This document shows positions 27,917 through 36,555 of a stretch of DNA of 64,000 bases, in pieces. The stretch is taken from NCBI RefSeq assembly GCF_002754475.1, contig NZ_PEFL01000001.1, forward strand, positions 2,294,001 to 2,358,000, read 5' to 3'. The number at the start of each line of letters is the position of its first letter. The first letter of the stretch is position 1. The position numbers were made by a program, and so were the translations under genes. Source of the DNA: Comamonas sp. 26. Lineage in GTDB: Bacteria > Pseudomonadota > Gammaproteobacteria > Burkholderiales > Burkholderiaceae_C. The notes beneath the pieces are model-generated. The model was not told the DNA's origin and ran no database searches. It saw only the letters and a program-made list of their open reading frames with translations.

Positions 27917-28684
27917 TCAGAGCATCATGCCGCCGGACACTTCAATGCGCTGCGCCGTGACCCAATTGTTTCCTTCAGATAGCATTGCAGCTAACGCGCC
28001 ACCCACATCGTCAGGCAGCCCTACACGCCCCATGGCCGTGAGCCCGCTCAGATGCGCATTGACTTGCGAGTTATCGCGCACCATGCCACCACCAAAGTCG
28101 GTTTCAATGGCGCCGGGAGCAATGGTGTTGACGCTAATTCCACGGGCTCCCAGCTCCTTGGCCATGTAGCGCGTCATCACCTCAACACCGCCCTTCATTA
28201 CGGCGTAGGCGGCATAGCCCGGGAAGGTGAAGCGCGTCAAACCGGTAGAGGTGTTGATGATTCGACCACCGTCTTTGATCAAGGGCAGCAACTTTTGGGT
28301 CAGGAAAAAAGGACCCTTGAGGTGAATGCTGACGAGCAGGTCAAACTGCTCTTCCGAGGTTTCGGCAAACGGTGCCGTGAGCCCAATTCCGGCGTTATTG
28401 ACCAAGTAATCGAATTGATCGCGCTGCCAGGTCGCCTTCAGTGTGCTTTGAACCTTTGCCATAAAAGCATCGAACGTCTTGCTGTCTGCCACGTCCAAGC
28501 GCAGCGCCACGGCTCGGCTGCCCCGAGCCTCAATCTCTTGCACGACCTCAAGGGCCTGCTGCTCATTGTCTTTGTAAGTAATGATCAGATGCACGCCTTG
28601 CTGTGCCAGCTTGAGCGCTTCGTTGCGGCCCAGTCCACGGCTGGCACCAGTAATCAGAGCAATGCGAGGGTTGGAGGTCGTCAT
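27917..28684 (-). CDS. SDR-family oxidoreductase
   Basis: Classical short-chain dehydrogenase/reductase of 255 aa, using NAD(P)(H). It has the Rossmann motif TGASRGLG near residue 14, NNAG, the catalytic Ser in the INTSTGL segment, and the YxxxK pair (YAVMK), followed by the IAPGAIETD loop. The substrate is unknown. ATG 28684 is chosen over 28690 because AGGAG lies 7 bases before it. It is divergent from a LysR-type gene, which probably controls it. Confidence 0.87.
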   Translation of the reverse strand: MTTSNPRIALITGASRGLGRNEALKLAQQGVHLIITYKDNEQQALEVVQEIEARGSRAVALRLDVADSKTFDAFMAKVQSTLKATWQRDQFDYLVNNAGIGLTAPFAETSEEQFDLLVSIHLKGPFFLTQKLLPLIKDGGRIINTSTGLTRFTFPGYAAYAVMKGGVEVMTRYMAKELGARGISVNTIAPGAIETDFGGGMVRDNSQVNAHLSGLTAMGRVGLPDDVGGALAAMLSEGNNWVTAQRIEVSGGMML

Positions 28685-28769
28685 GTTCATCTCCTGAAGG
28701 TTCGTGGTTGCGATGGAGTGACTTTAATAATTCATAAAAAAAGAATAAACCTTTCAAAAAAGATCACAC

Positions 28770-28788
28770 TGTTTATTGAAAAAAAACA
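28770..28788. promoter_or_regulatory. Candidate LysR-type operator
   Basis: TGTTT-N9-AAACA is an interrupted palindrome in the AT-rich gap between the divergent SDR and LysR genes, 9 bases before the LysR start. LysR regulators bind such T-N11-A sites and usually repress themselves from them. Only the symmetry and position support this. Confidence 0.35.
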
Positions 28789-28796
28789 ATCAGTCT

Positions 28797-29705
28797 ATGG
28801 ACCTTGACTCAATTCGCATCTTTGACCGTGTGGCCGAGCTGCAAAGCTTCACTCAGGCTGCCGAGCAATTGAATTTGACCAAAAGTCGCGTTTCCACTGT
28901 CGTACAACAACTGGAGCAGCACATAGGCACCCGCCTGCTACAGCGCACGACAAGGCAGGTACGCCTCACAACCGATGGCGAACAGTTTCTGGACGGCTGC
29001 AAGGCGCTACTCAATGATGCGGAGCAGCTGAAAAGCATGTTTCAGCCCGCTGCAAGCGGCTTGCGCGGGAGCTTACGGATTGAGTTGCCCACCACGCTGG
29101 CACGCGATGTCGTCATGCCCCAGCTGCCCGAATTTCTGGCCTTGCACCCCTTGCTGGAGGTAGGCATCAGTACCAGCGACTATCTGGTCGACTTGGTCAA
29201 GGACGGCTTCGACTGCGTGGTGCGTGTCGGCACGCTGGCAGATACCGGTTTGATTGCACGCCCCCTAGGCATGATGGCAATGTGCAACCTGGCCAGCCCC
29301 GCTTATTTGAGCCGACACGGAACGCCCCACACGCTTGCAGACCTGGCACAGCATCAAATCATTCACTACGCCAGCAAACTCGGCACCCAAGGGGCTGGCT
29401 GGGAACACCAAGTCGGCCACAAGCGGGTGGTAGAGCCCATGCGCTGTGCACTTGTCGTCAATGGTGCTGACGCTTACGAAGCCGCCTGCGTTGCCGGCCT
29501 GGGGCTGATCCAGGCTCCTGTTCATGGCATCCAGGCCTTGGTCAATCAAGGCTTGCTCGCCAAAGTCATGCCCGACTTTACTGCCCCGCCCATGCCGGTT
29601 TCATTGCTGTATCCCCATCGCAAACATATGGCTCCACGAGTCTCTGCCTGCCTGAATTGGCTTGCCCAGGTCATTGAACGTCACCTGGCCCAAGCGGGCC
29701 AATGA
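28797..29705 (+). CDS. LysR-family transcriptional regulator
   Basis: A 302-aa regulator with an N-terminal winged helix-turn-helix (FTQAAEQLNLTKSRVSTVVQ, about 20-40) and a LysR substrate-binding domain from about 90. This is the CrgA/DsdC-like group often placed next to oxidoreductases. It is divergent from the SDR at 27917 across about 110 bp, so that gene is its most likely target. The effector is unknown. Confidence 0.9.
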   Translation: MDLDSIRIFDRVAELQSFTQAAEQLNLTKSRVSTVVQQLEQHIGTRLLQRTTRQVRLTTDGEQFLDGCKALLNDAEQLKSMFQPAASGLRGSLRIELPTTLARDVVMPQLPEFLALHPLLEVGISTSDYLVDLVKDGFDCVVRVGTLADTGLIARPLGMMAMCNLASPAYLSRHGTPHTLADLAQHQIIHYASKLGTQGAGWEHQVGHKRVVEPMRCALVVNGADAYEAACVAGLGLIQAPVHGIQALVNQGLLAKVMPDFTAPPMPVSLLYPHRKHMAPRVSACLNWLAQVIERHLAQAGQ

Positions 29706-30043
29706 GCAGACGAAGAAGGGCCAGAGTGCTCCCACGATCAAGATGCGCGTTGGATCAGCAAAACGCAGTCATTGGCAGCCTGGAATTGAATCCAATGCTT
29801 TGATCGGTCCTTGCCATGCCACCCTGAACAACCTTAGGCTCGTTGACAGTGGGGATGTCCGCGATATCGCTGCGGCTGCACGGGTTGCCGATTCATGCCC
29901 TGAGCGTCGGTTCGACATCCATAGGGAATTGGTCCACGGTGTAGGCTCAAACGAAGCACTGGGCAGTTGGAGATAACTGCTCCCTGACTTCAACCCCACA
30001 GACTCCATCGCTCCTGCGATCCAGAAAACACAAGGACATGGAC
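29706..30043. other. Intergenic region upstream of the autotransporter
   Basis: About 340 bp of ordinary GC content. A 104-codon frame runs through it (29662-29976), but it begins inside the LysR gene and has no recognisable domain. Nothing else is seen; the autotransporter promoter should be here. Confidence 0.4.
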
Positions 30044-33000
30044 ATGACGCTGAAAGTTGTTTTTGCCGGTGCTTTGTGCCTCCATCCTCAAGCGCGGGCT
30101 TGGCCCATGGCACTTGTTACGGCTTTGCTGTTCGGCGGGCCTGTGCAACTGGTGCAGGCGCAAGTGATCGAGGCATCGGGCGATGTCGACCCGTTTCCGC
30201 CCCCATCACCGGGGCCGGTGTGGAATATAGGCGGCAGCCTGTCCGTGGGGAAGGCGGGCACAGGTGCGCTGACGATCCGGGATGGAGCCGTAGTCAAGGG
30301 TGCCAATGGCCATATCGGCGAGCAGGCCGGCAGCAATGGCACGGTGACAGTCACTGACAAAGACTCAAGCTGGACTAGCGCTGGAGGGCTGACTATCGGT
30401 GAGCGCGGCACCGGCAGGCTCAGCATTCTTGACCAGGCCCAGGTGGTCAGCCGCGACGGCACTTTGGGCGATTGGGATAGCGGCAGCGGTGAGGTTCTGG
30501 TTTCCGGTGTCGGTTCGCGCTGGGGTATTAACTCCAGTTTTCTCATCGGCATTTCAGGATCGGGCCTGTTGAACATACAGAACGGCGGTGTGGTCAGTAG
30601 CAACTTCACCAGCCTGGGCCTTTCAAGCGGCCGCGGCCAAGTGGCCGTGTCGGGCGCAGGCTCGGCCTGGCTCAATGCCTTTGATATCACGATTGGGGAC
30701 AGCGGCTTTGGCGAGTTGTTGGTCAAGGAGGGCGGCCTAGTGCGCACCGACACGGCCTATATAGGTAGTTTTGAAGGAAGCCGGGGAACTGGCTTGGTTT
30801 CTGGCAGTGGCGCGCTTTGGGAAAGTGGGGCTTTATCGGTAGGCGTAGGAGGTTCCGCAAGCTTGCAACTCAGAGACGGTGGTCGCATGTCCGTTTCTGG
30901 CAGCGGGGTCGATCTCGCTACCTACAGCACAGCATCGGGAGCGATTTATATCGGCGCAGCATCTAACAACCCAAGCGATGCAGTGGCCCCAGGCACGCTG
31001 GAGACAGCGCAGCTGCGCTTTGGCGAAGGCTCGGGCACGCTGAACTTCAATCACACGGGCAGCGCCTATGCCTTTGCCGCAGCCCTTTCCTCTGCACCTA
31101 CCGGCTCTCACCAGATCAATCACTATGCCGGCGTGACCCGCCTGACCGGCGACAGCCTTGGCTTCCTGGGCCAGACCCGCGTGCAGGGCGGCACGCTGAT
31201 TGTGGATCAGCGGCTTGGTGGGACGGCCTTGGTCAACGCTGGGCAGTTGCAGGTGAACGGAAGTTTCGCTGGGCCGGTCAGCGTGGAGCAAACCGGGACG
31301 TTGACCGGGTCCGGCACGGTCAATGGTGCGGTGAGGTTTTCCAACGGTGGCGTGCTGTCTGGCGTGCAAGGCCAGACCTTGACGGTGGTGGGCAATCTGA
31401 GCCTTGACAGCGCAAGCGATATCAATGCTGCCTTCGGCGCCCCTGGCAGCACGGTACTGTTTCGGATCGGCGGTGATCTGGTGCTGGACGGCAATCTGCA
31501 CGTCAGTGATATCGGCGGCTTTGGTCGCGGAATCTATCGCTTGTTTGACTATGGCGGTGCGCTGACGGACAAGGGTCTGCTGATCTCGACAAGCCCTACG
31601 GGAATTCCCGCCGGTGAGTTGCATATTCAGACCGAGGCAAAAGGACAGATCAACGTGGTATCGGCCCTGGGTGCCACGCTGCGCGCCTGGGATGGCGGCA
31701 ATACGTCGCTGGATGACAACGGCGTGATTGACGGAGGCTCGGGGACATGGCGCGCCGATGGCGCAAGCTGGACGGAAGTGGACGGTGCACTGAACGGGCC
31801 TTACCAGCCCAATCCGGGCTTTGTCATCTTCCAGGGCACAGCGGGAACCGTGACTGTGGACCGCTCGGCGGGCTCCATTGGCATCATGGGTGCGCAGTTT
31901 GCCAGCGACGGTTACCGAATCGACGGCGACAGCATCGATTTGCAAGGTGAGAATGGGATGACTATGGTGCGGGTTGGCGATGGAACGGCGGCAGGCGCAG
32001 GCATGAGCGCAACCATCACCGCTTCACTGACCGGTGCGAGCCAGCTGGTGAAAACCGATATGGGCACCTTGGTGCTGGGAGGACGCAACACCTACTCTGG
32101 CGGCAGCAAAATCGACAGCGGTGTGCTGTCAGTGTCTAGCGATGCCAATCTGGGTGCCGCATCGGGCGGCATAGAGCTGAACGGCGGAACGCTGGCCACG
32201 ACCTCCAGCTTTGATACCGGCCGCACCATCACCTTGAGCACCGCAGCCGGGCGCGTACAGGTCGCAAGCAATACCGAACTGGGCATGACGGGGGCTATCG
32301 TGGGCAGAGGAGGCCTGGTCAAGCAGGGTCTGGGAACACTGCGCCTGGACAATGTGAGCAGCACTTACAGTGGGGCCACCGAAGTGGCACAGGGACGGCT
32401 GCTGGCGGGCGCCGCCAATGTGCTGAGCCAGGGCTCGGCCCATACAGTGGCGGCCGGTGCGGTGCTGGATATTGCAGGCCGCAGCCAAAGCATTGCCGCC
32501 TTGAACAACAGCGGCCTGGTGATGCTCAGCGACCCGAACAGCAGCAGGCCGGGCACGGTTCTCAAGATCACCGGCCCTTATGTGGGCAATAGTGGTGCGC
32601 TGAGCCTGTCTGCAAAGCTGCAAGGTCCGGGCAGCGCCAGCGACATGCTGCTGCTCAGCGGTAGAAATGCCGTGGCGAGTGGCAACACCACACTTGTCGT
32701 GAACAACGCAGGAGGCCTGGGTGCGAAAACCGATACCAAGGGCATCGTGGTGGTCGGCACGGAAAACGGTGCCAGCCTGAGCCCGGGTGCTTTTACGCTC
32801 GCTGGTGGGCAGGTCGATGCCGGTGCATTTGAATACCGTCTGAAAAGTGATGCCTCAGGGGCCTCGCTGCATTCGAGCATCAACGGTATCGATACCTCCT
32901 ATCGAGCGGAGGCTTCGTTGATCAGCTCATTGCCCTCACAGCTGCGCCAAGCCGATCTGACCTTGGTAGGCAACCGGCAGCAGCGTGTTGGCGACGATAT

Positions 33001-33853
33001 CAACGAGGGCGGTGATGGCCGTCAAGTTCGCCAGACCTGGGGACGGCTGATCCGAAGCGAGCCACGCATCAGTCAGCCGGGATTGGTGAGCGCGCGAAGT
33101 CGGGCCGTGCTGACAGGTTTTCAGGTGGGACTCGATGTCTGGGCGAATGGCGACTGGAAAACAGGCCTGTATGTGGGGCAACTCAGCGGAGACGTGCAGG
33201 TGCTAGGCTTTTCCGGCGGGCAACAAGGTCAGGACGTGGGCTTCAATAGTCTTCGCAATCGCTATATCGGCGTATATAGCAGCTACCAGAATGCACAGAA
33301 CTTCTACCTGGATGCGGTGCTGCAGGCCGCCGACTACCGAAGCGAGCTCTACACCCGCAGCAATGCCAGGGCGCTCACCAAGGGTCATGGCTGGCTGGCA
33401 TCGCTGGAGCTTGGTCAGCCTCTGCCCTTGCACGGCGGCTGGCAGATTGAGCCGCAAGCGCAGTTGATTTACCGCAGCATGTCCCTGGCCGACACCACCT
33501 TGGGGACCACCCGGGTCGGCATCCGCGCAGACAATGACTGGCTTTTGCGCCTGGGGGCTCGCATCAAAGGCCGCTTCCCGACTTCCGTCGGTGTGTTCCA
33601 GCCTTCGGTGCGGGTCAATCTCTTCCATGCCAGTCGCGCCACGGATGTGGCCAGTTTTATGACCTCGTCAACGACCACCGCCATCCCGGCCCGAGGTGGC
33701 TACACCAGCACCGAGCTTGCGGTTGGCGGCACCTTGAAGTTGAACCCCATGACCAGCGTTTATGCCGAATTGAACAAGCTGTGGGCCAACGGTGGCGATA
33801 CACGTGTCAAGACGGGAGTGCAGGCCATTCTGGGCGTAAAACGAAGCTGGTAG
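30044..33853 (+). CDS. Autotransporter (type V secretion) with beta-helix passenger
   Basis: A 1269-aa surface protein. The N-terminus carries a long signal sequence (hydrophobic stretch about 23-37, ending VQAQ). The passenger, about 40-960, consists of degenerate Gly/Ser/Thr-rich repeats that should form a right-handed beta-helix, with PEP/autotransporter-type repeats such as LVLGGRNTYSGG and GGLVKQGLGTLRL. The last ~270 residues, from about QVRQTWGRLIRS, are the outer-membrane translocator barrel. The final residue is Trp rather than the more common Phe; both are aromatic. AAGGA lies 7 bases before ATG 30044, favouring it over ATG 30038. The passenger function (adhesion or other) cannot be told; there is no protease motif. 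Confidence 0.9.
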   Translation: MTLKVVFAGALCLHPQARAWPMALVTALLFGGPVQLVQAQVIEASGDVDPFPPPSPGPVWNIGGSLSVGKAGTGALTIRDGAVVKGANGHIGEQAGSNGTVTVTDKDSSWTSAGGLTIGERGTGRLSILDQAQVVSRDGTLGDWDSGSGEVLVSGVGSRWGINSSFLIGISGSGLLNIQNGGVVSSNFTSLGLSSGRGQVAVSGAGSAWLNAFDITIGDSGFGELLVKEGGLVRTDTAYIGSFEGSRGTGLVSGSGALWESGALSVGVGGSASLQLRDGGRMSVSGSGVDLATYSTASGAIYIGAASNNPSDAVAPGTLETAQLRFGEGSGTLNFNHTGSAYAFAAALSSAPTGSHQINHYAGVTRLTGDSLGFLGQTRVQGGTLIVDQRLGGTALVNAGQLQVNGSFAGPVSVEQTGTLTGSGTVNGAVRFSNGGVLSGVQGQTLTVVGNLSLDSASDINAAFGAPGSTVLFRIGGDLVLDGNLHVSDIGGFGRGIYRLFDYGGALTDKGLLISTSPTGIPAGELHIQTEAKGQINVVSALGATLRAWDGGNTSLDDNGVIDGGSGTWRADGASWTEVDGALNGPYQPNPGFVIFQGTAGTVTVDRSAGSIGIMGAQFASDGYRIDGDSIDLQGENGMTMVRVGDGTAAGAGMSATITASLTGASQLVKTDMGTLVLGGRNTYSGGSKIDSGVLSVSSDANLGAASGGIELNGGTLATTSSFDTGRTITLSTAAGRVQVASNTELGMTGAIVGRGGLVKQGLGTLRLDNVSSTYSGATEVAQGRLLAGAANVLSQGSAHTVAAGAVLDIAGRSQSIAALNNSGLVMLSDPNSSRPGTVLKITGPYVGNSGALSLSAKLQGPGSASDMLLLSGRNAVASGNTTLVVNNAGGLGAKTDTKGIVVVGTENGASLSPGAFTLAGGQVDAGAFEYRLKSDASGASLHSSINGIDTSYRAEASLISSLPSQLRQADLTLVGNRQQRVGDDINEGGDGRQVRQTWGRLIRSEPRISQPGLVSARSRAVLTGFQVGLDVWANGDWKTGLYVGQLSGDVQVLGFSGGQQGQDVGFNSLRNRYIGVYSSYQNAQNFYLDAVLQAADYRSELYTRSNARALTKGHGWLASLELGQPLPLHGGWQIEPQAQLIYRSMSLADTTLGTTRVGIRADNDWLLRLGARIKGRFPTSVGVFQPSVRVNLFHASRATDVASFMTSSTTTAIPARGGYTSTELAVGGTLKLNPMTSVYAELNKLWANGGDTRVKTGVQAILGVKRSW

Positions 33854-34035
33854 CTGGTAGCGCCTAAGGCATCAAAAAACGCGCTCAGCACAGTTTTTCA
33901 GGCAGGTTTGCTATTTTTTCTTATGCATATTTGAGGCCTTTTCCAAATCACCACTTTGCCTTTGTTGCGTTGCGTCACAGCATTCGGGTGCCAACTGGTT
34001 ACAAAGGCGTATCTGACTTGAGCAAGAGAGATGCC

Positions 34036-36435
34036 ATGACCCCCCTTCCTCCGCAAGCCATCAGCCAGGACGTGCTGGCCGAAAAATACCTGGCCACAGG
34101 CGAGCAGACCGAGCAAGACCTGTTCGCCCGCGTGGCGCGGGCGCTTGCTGCGGTTGAAAAACCCAAGCTGCAGGCCCACTGGCAGCAGCAGTTTCTGGAC
34201 AACCTGCAGCGCGGAGCGATTGGTGCGGGGCGCATCATGGCGGCGGCGGGGCTGGATACCAAGGCCACGCTGATCAACTGCTTTGTGCAGCCCGTGGCTG
34301 ACGCAACCAATGGCTTTGACACACAGGGCAACCCTGGCATTTACACCGCGCTCTCGCAGGCGGCCGAGACCATGCGACGCGGCGGGGGCGTGGGCTATGA
34401 TTTTTCCAACCTGCGCCCGCGCGGCGCACTGGTGCGGGGCACCAATTCCTATGCGTCGGGACCCTGCTCGTTTATCGATGTGTTTGATGCGTCTTGCACC
34501 ACGGTCGAATCCGCCGGTGCGCGGCGCGGTGCGCAGATGGGTGTGCTGCGCATTGACCACCCTGATGTGCTGGAGTTCATCACCTCCAAGCGGCAAAAAG
34601 GCCGCTGGAACAATTTCAATGTCTCGGTGGGTGTGAGCAGCGCCTTTATGCAGGCCGTCAAAGACGATGCGACATGGGAGCTGGTTCACATCGCCAGCCC
34701 CAGCAATGCACAAATAAAAGCTGGCGCACATTTGCGCAGCGATGGGCTCTGGGTCTATCGCAGCACGCCCGCACGTGAGTTGTGGAACGCCATCATGCAA
34801 TCGGCCTATGACTTTGCCGAGCCGGGCATTCTGTTTCTCGACAACATCAACGCCGACAACAACCTCTGGTACGCCGAGCAGATCGCTGCCACCAACCCCT
34901 GTGGCGAGCAGCCGCTGCCGCCTTACGGCTGCTGCGATCTGGGGCCCATCATTCTCACCCGCTTTGTGCGCGAGCCGTTCACGCCACAAGCGCATTTCGA
35001 CCTCGCGGCCTTCCGTGCCTCCGTCGCAATACAGGTGCGCATGCTGGACAACGTTCTGGACGCCGCTGTCTGGCCCCTGCCAGAGCAGCAGCGCGAAGCC
35101 CAGCAAAAGCGCCGCATCGGCGTGGGCTTTACGGGGCTGGGAGATACGCTGATCTTGCTGGGTCTGCGCTATGCAAGCGACGATGGACTCAAGCAAGCGG
35201 AGACCATCGCCCGCGCCATGCGCGATGCCGCCTACGCTGCGTCTGTGGAGCTGGCGCAGGAAAAAGGAGCCTTCCCGCTCTTCAACGCCAGGCAGTACCT
35301 GAAAAGCGGCTTTGCTAAACGCCTGCCCAAAGACCTGCGCGCAGACATCAAAAAGCATGGCCTTCGCAACAGCCACCTGCTGTCCATCGCGCCCACGGGC
35401 ACGGTATCGCTGGCCTTTGCCGACAACGCGTCGAACGGTATAGAGCCCGCATTCTCGTGGACCTACACTCGCAAAAAGCGCACGGCTGATGGCGGCGAGC
35501 AGTTCTACACCGTGCAAGACCATGCATACCGGCTCTACAAGGCCATGCATGGCGACGACGCCCCCCTGCCCGACTACTTTGTCAGCGCTTTAGAGATGAG
35601 CGCCAGCGAGCATGTGGCCATGATGCGCTGCGTGCAGCCTTTTATCGACACTTCGATTTCCAAGACCGTCAACATTCCCGCCGACTATCCGTTTGAGGAC
35701 TTCAAAAATCTTTATATGGAATGCTGGGAGGCAGGCCTCAAAGGCTGTGCCACCTACCGCCCCAACGACACACTGGGTGCTGTGCTGTCAGTGGAATCCG
35801 AAGAAAAAGTGCCTGCACCGCAATCTAGACAAGCGCAAGCAGCTATCAATTCAGGAATCAACAGCGGCATGGGCGCCGTGATCGAGCGCCGCCCCGAAGG
35901 CCCGCTCAACGCCGTAGTCGACAAGATCGAATACTTCACCCACGACGGTGCGCGGCGGCTGTATCTGGTCGTCAGCTTCATGGTGGTGGATGGCGTGGAG
36001 CGCCCCATCGAATTTTTCATGCCCGTGGGCCAGACGGGCGAGAGCCAGCAATGGATCACAGCCACCATGCGCAGCCTGAGCCTGGCCGCGCGCGGCGGTT
36101 TTCTGGACAAAGCACTGGCCGATCTGCGCAAGGTCGCCTGGGACCGCGGCCCCGTGCGCTACGGCAACAAGCTGCGCGACGATGGCAGCCGCATTCCGCT
36201 GTGGCATGACAGCGAAGTGGCCCTTCTGGCCTATGCCATTCAAAGCATCATCGCCAACCGGGGTCTGCCCCAGCCAGCACCCAGTAGGGAGGCCACGCCC
36301 GCATCAGCACCCGAGCCAGAGATAACAGCCCCTGTCAGCGGCAAAAAATGCCCGGACTGCGGCGCGCACGCCATGATCAAAAAAGATGGCTGCCAGTTCT
36401 GCACGGCCTGCGGCCATATGGGATCTTGCGGATGA
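34036..36435 (+). CDS. nrdJ: Adenosylcobalamin-dependent (class II) ribonucleoside reductase
   Basis: Reduces ribonucleotides to deoxyribonucleotides without oxygen, using coenzyme B12 to make the thiyl radical. The 799-aa protein has the redox cysteine in LINCFVQP (Cys82), the active-site motif NPCGEQPLPPYGCCDLG, the SIAPTGT phosphate loop, and a C-terminal zinc-binding tail (CPDCGAHAM ... CQFCTACGHMGSCG). The start at 34036 follows AGAGAG; upstream in-frame codons are open but give sequence that does not look conserved. No cobalamin riboswitch is seen in the 180 bp upstream. A low-complexity linker near residues 597-606 is encoded by a half-copy of a dispersed repeat. Confidence 0.94.
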   Translation: MTPLPPQAISQDVLAEKYLATGEQTEQDLFARVARALAAVEKPKLQAHWQQQFLDNLQRGAIGAGRIMAAAGLDTKATLINCFVQPVADATNGFDTQGNPGIYTALSQAAETMRRGGGVGYDFSNLRPRGALVRGTNSYASGPCSFIDVFDASCTTVESAGARRGAQMGVLRIDHPDVLEFITSKRQKGRWNNFNVSVGVSSAFMQAVKDDATWELVHIASPSNAQIKAGAHLRSDGLWVYRSTPARELWNAIMQSAYDFAEPGILFLDNINADNNLWYAEQIAATNPCGEQPLPPYGCCDLGPIILTRFVREPFTPQAHFDLAAFRASVAIQVRMLDNVLDAAVWPLPEQQREAQQKRRIGVGFTGLGDTLILLGLRYASDDGLKQAETIARAMRDAAYAASVELAQEKGAFPLFNARQYLKSGFAKRLPKDLRADIKKHGLRNSHLLSIAPTGTVSLAFADNASNGIEPAFSWTYTRKKRTADGGEQFYTVQDHAYRLYKAMHGDDAPLPDYFVSALEMSASEHVAMMRCVQPFIDTSISKTVNIPADYPFEDFKNLYMECWEAGLKGCATYRPNDTLGAVLSVESEEKVPAPQSRQAQAAINSGINSGMGAVIERRPEGPLNAVVDKIEYFTHDGARRLYLVVSFMVVDGVERPIEFFMPVGQTGESQQWITATMRSLSLAARGGFLDKALADLRKVAWDRGPVRYGNKLRDDGSRIPLWHDSEVALLAYAIQSIIANRGLPQPAPSREATPASAPEPEITAPVSGKKCPDCGAHAMIKKDGCQFCTACGHMGSCG
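35831..35850 (+). repeat. Half-copy of ATAGCTG palindrome inside nrdJ
   Basis: The bases AAGCGCAAGCAGCTATCAAT match the right arm of the dispersed palindrome seen complete at 48059-48097. They are translated in frame as part of a QAQAAINSG linker between the reductase core and the C-terminal domain. Confidence 0.6.
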
Positions 36436-36555
36436 AACTCTTAAAGTTTGAATCGTTAGAGCGCTGGACAGCACTGCTGCATGGCCTGTGCTCGGCAGAA
36501 AACAGACGCCAAAATCAAAAACCAATCTGCGCCCCAACCTGCTTCCCGCCGATGC

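Noticed and set aside
33854..34035. Cobalamin riboswitch before the B12-dependent ribonucleotide reductase
   Set aside because: I looked for the B12-box and its stems in the 180-bp leader and did not find them.
33898..35550. A 550-codon open frame on the minus strand opposite nrdJ
   Set aside because: It is the antisense shadow of a clearly conserved enzyme; its product is His/Arg/Gly-rich with no domain, as expected from the GC-biased codons of nrdJ.
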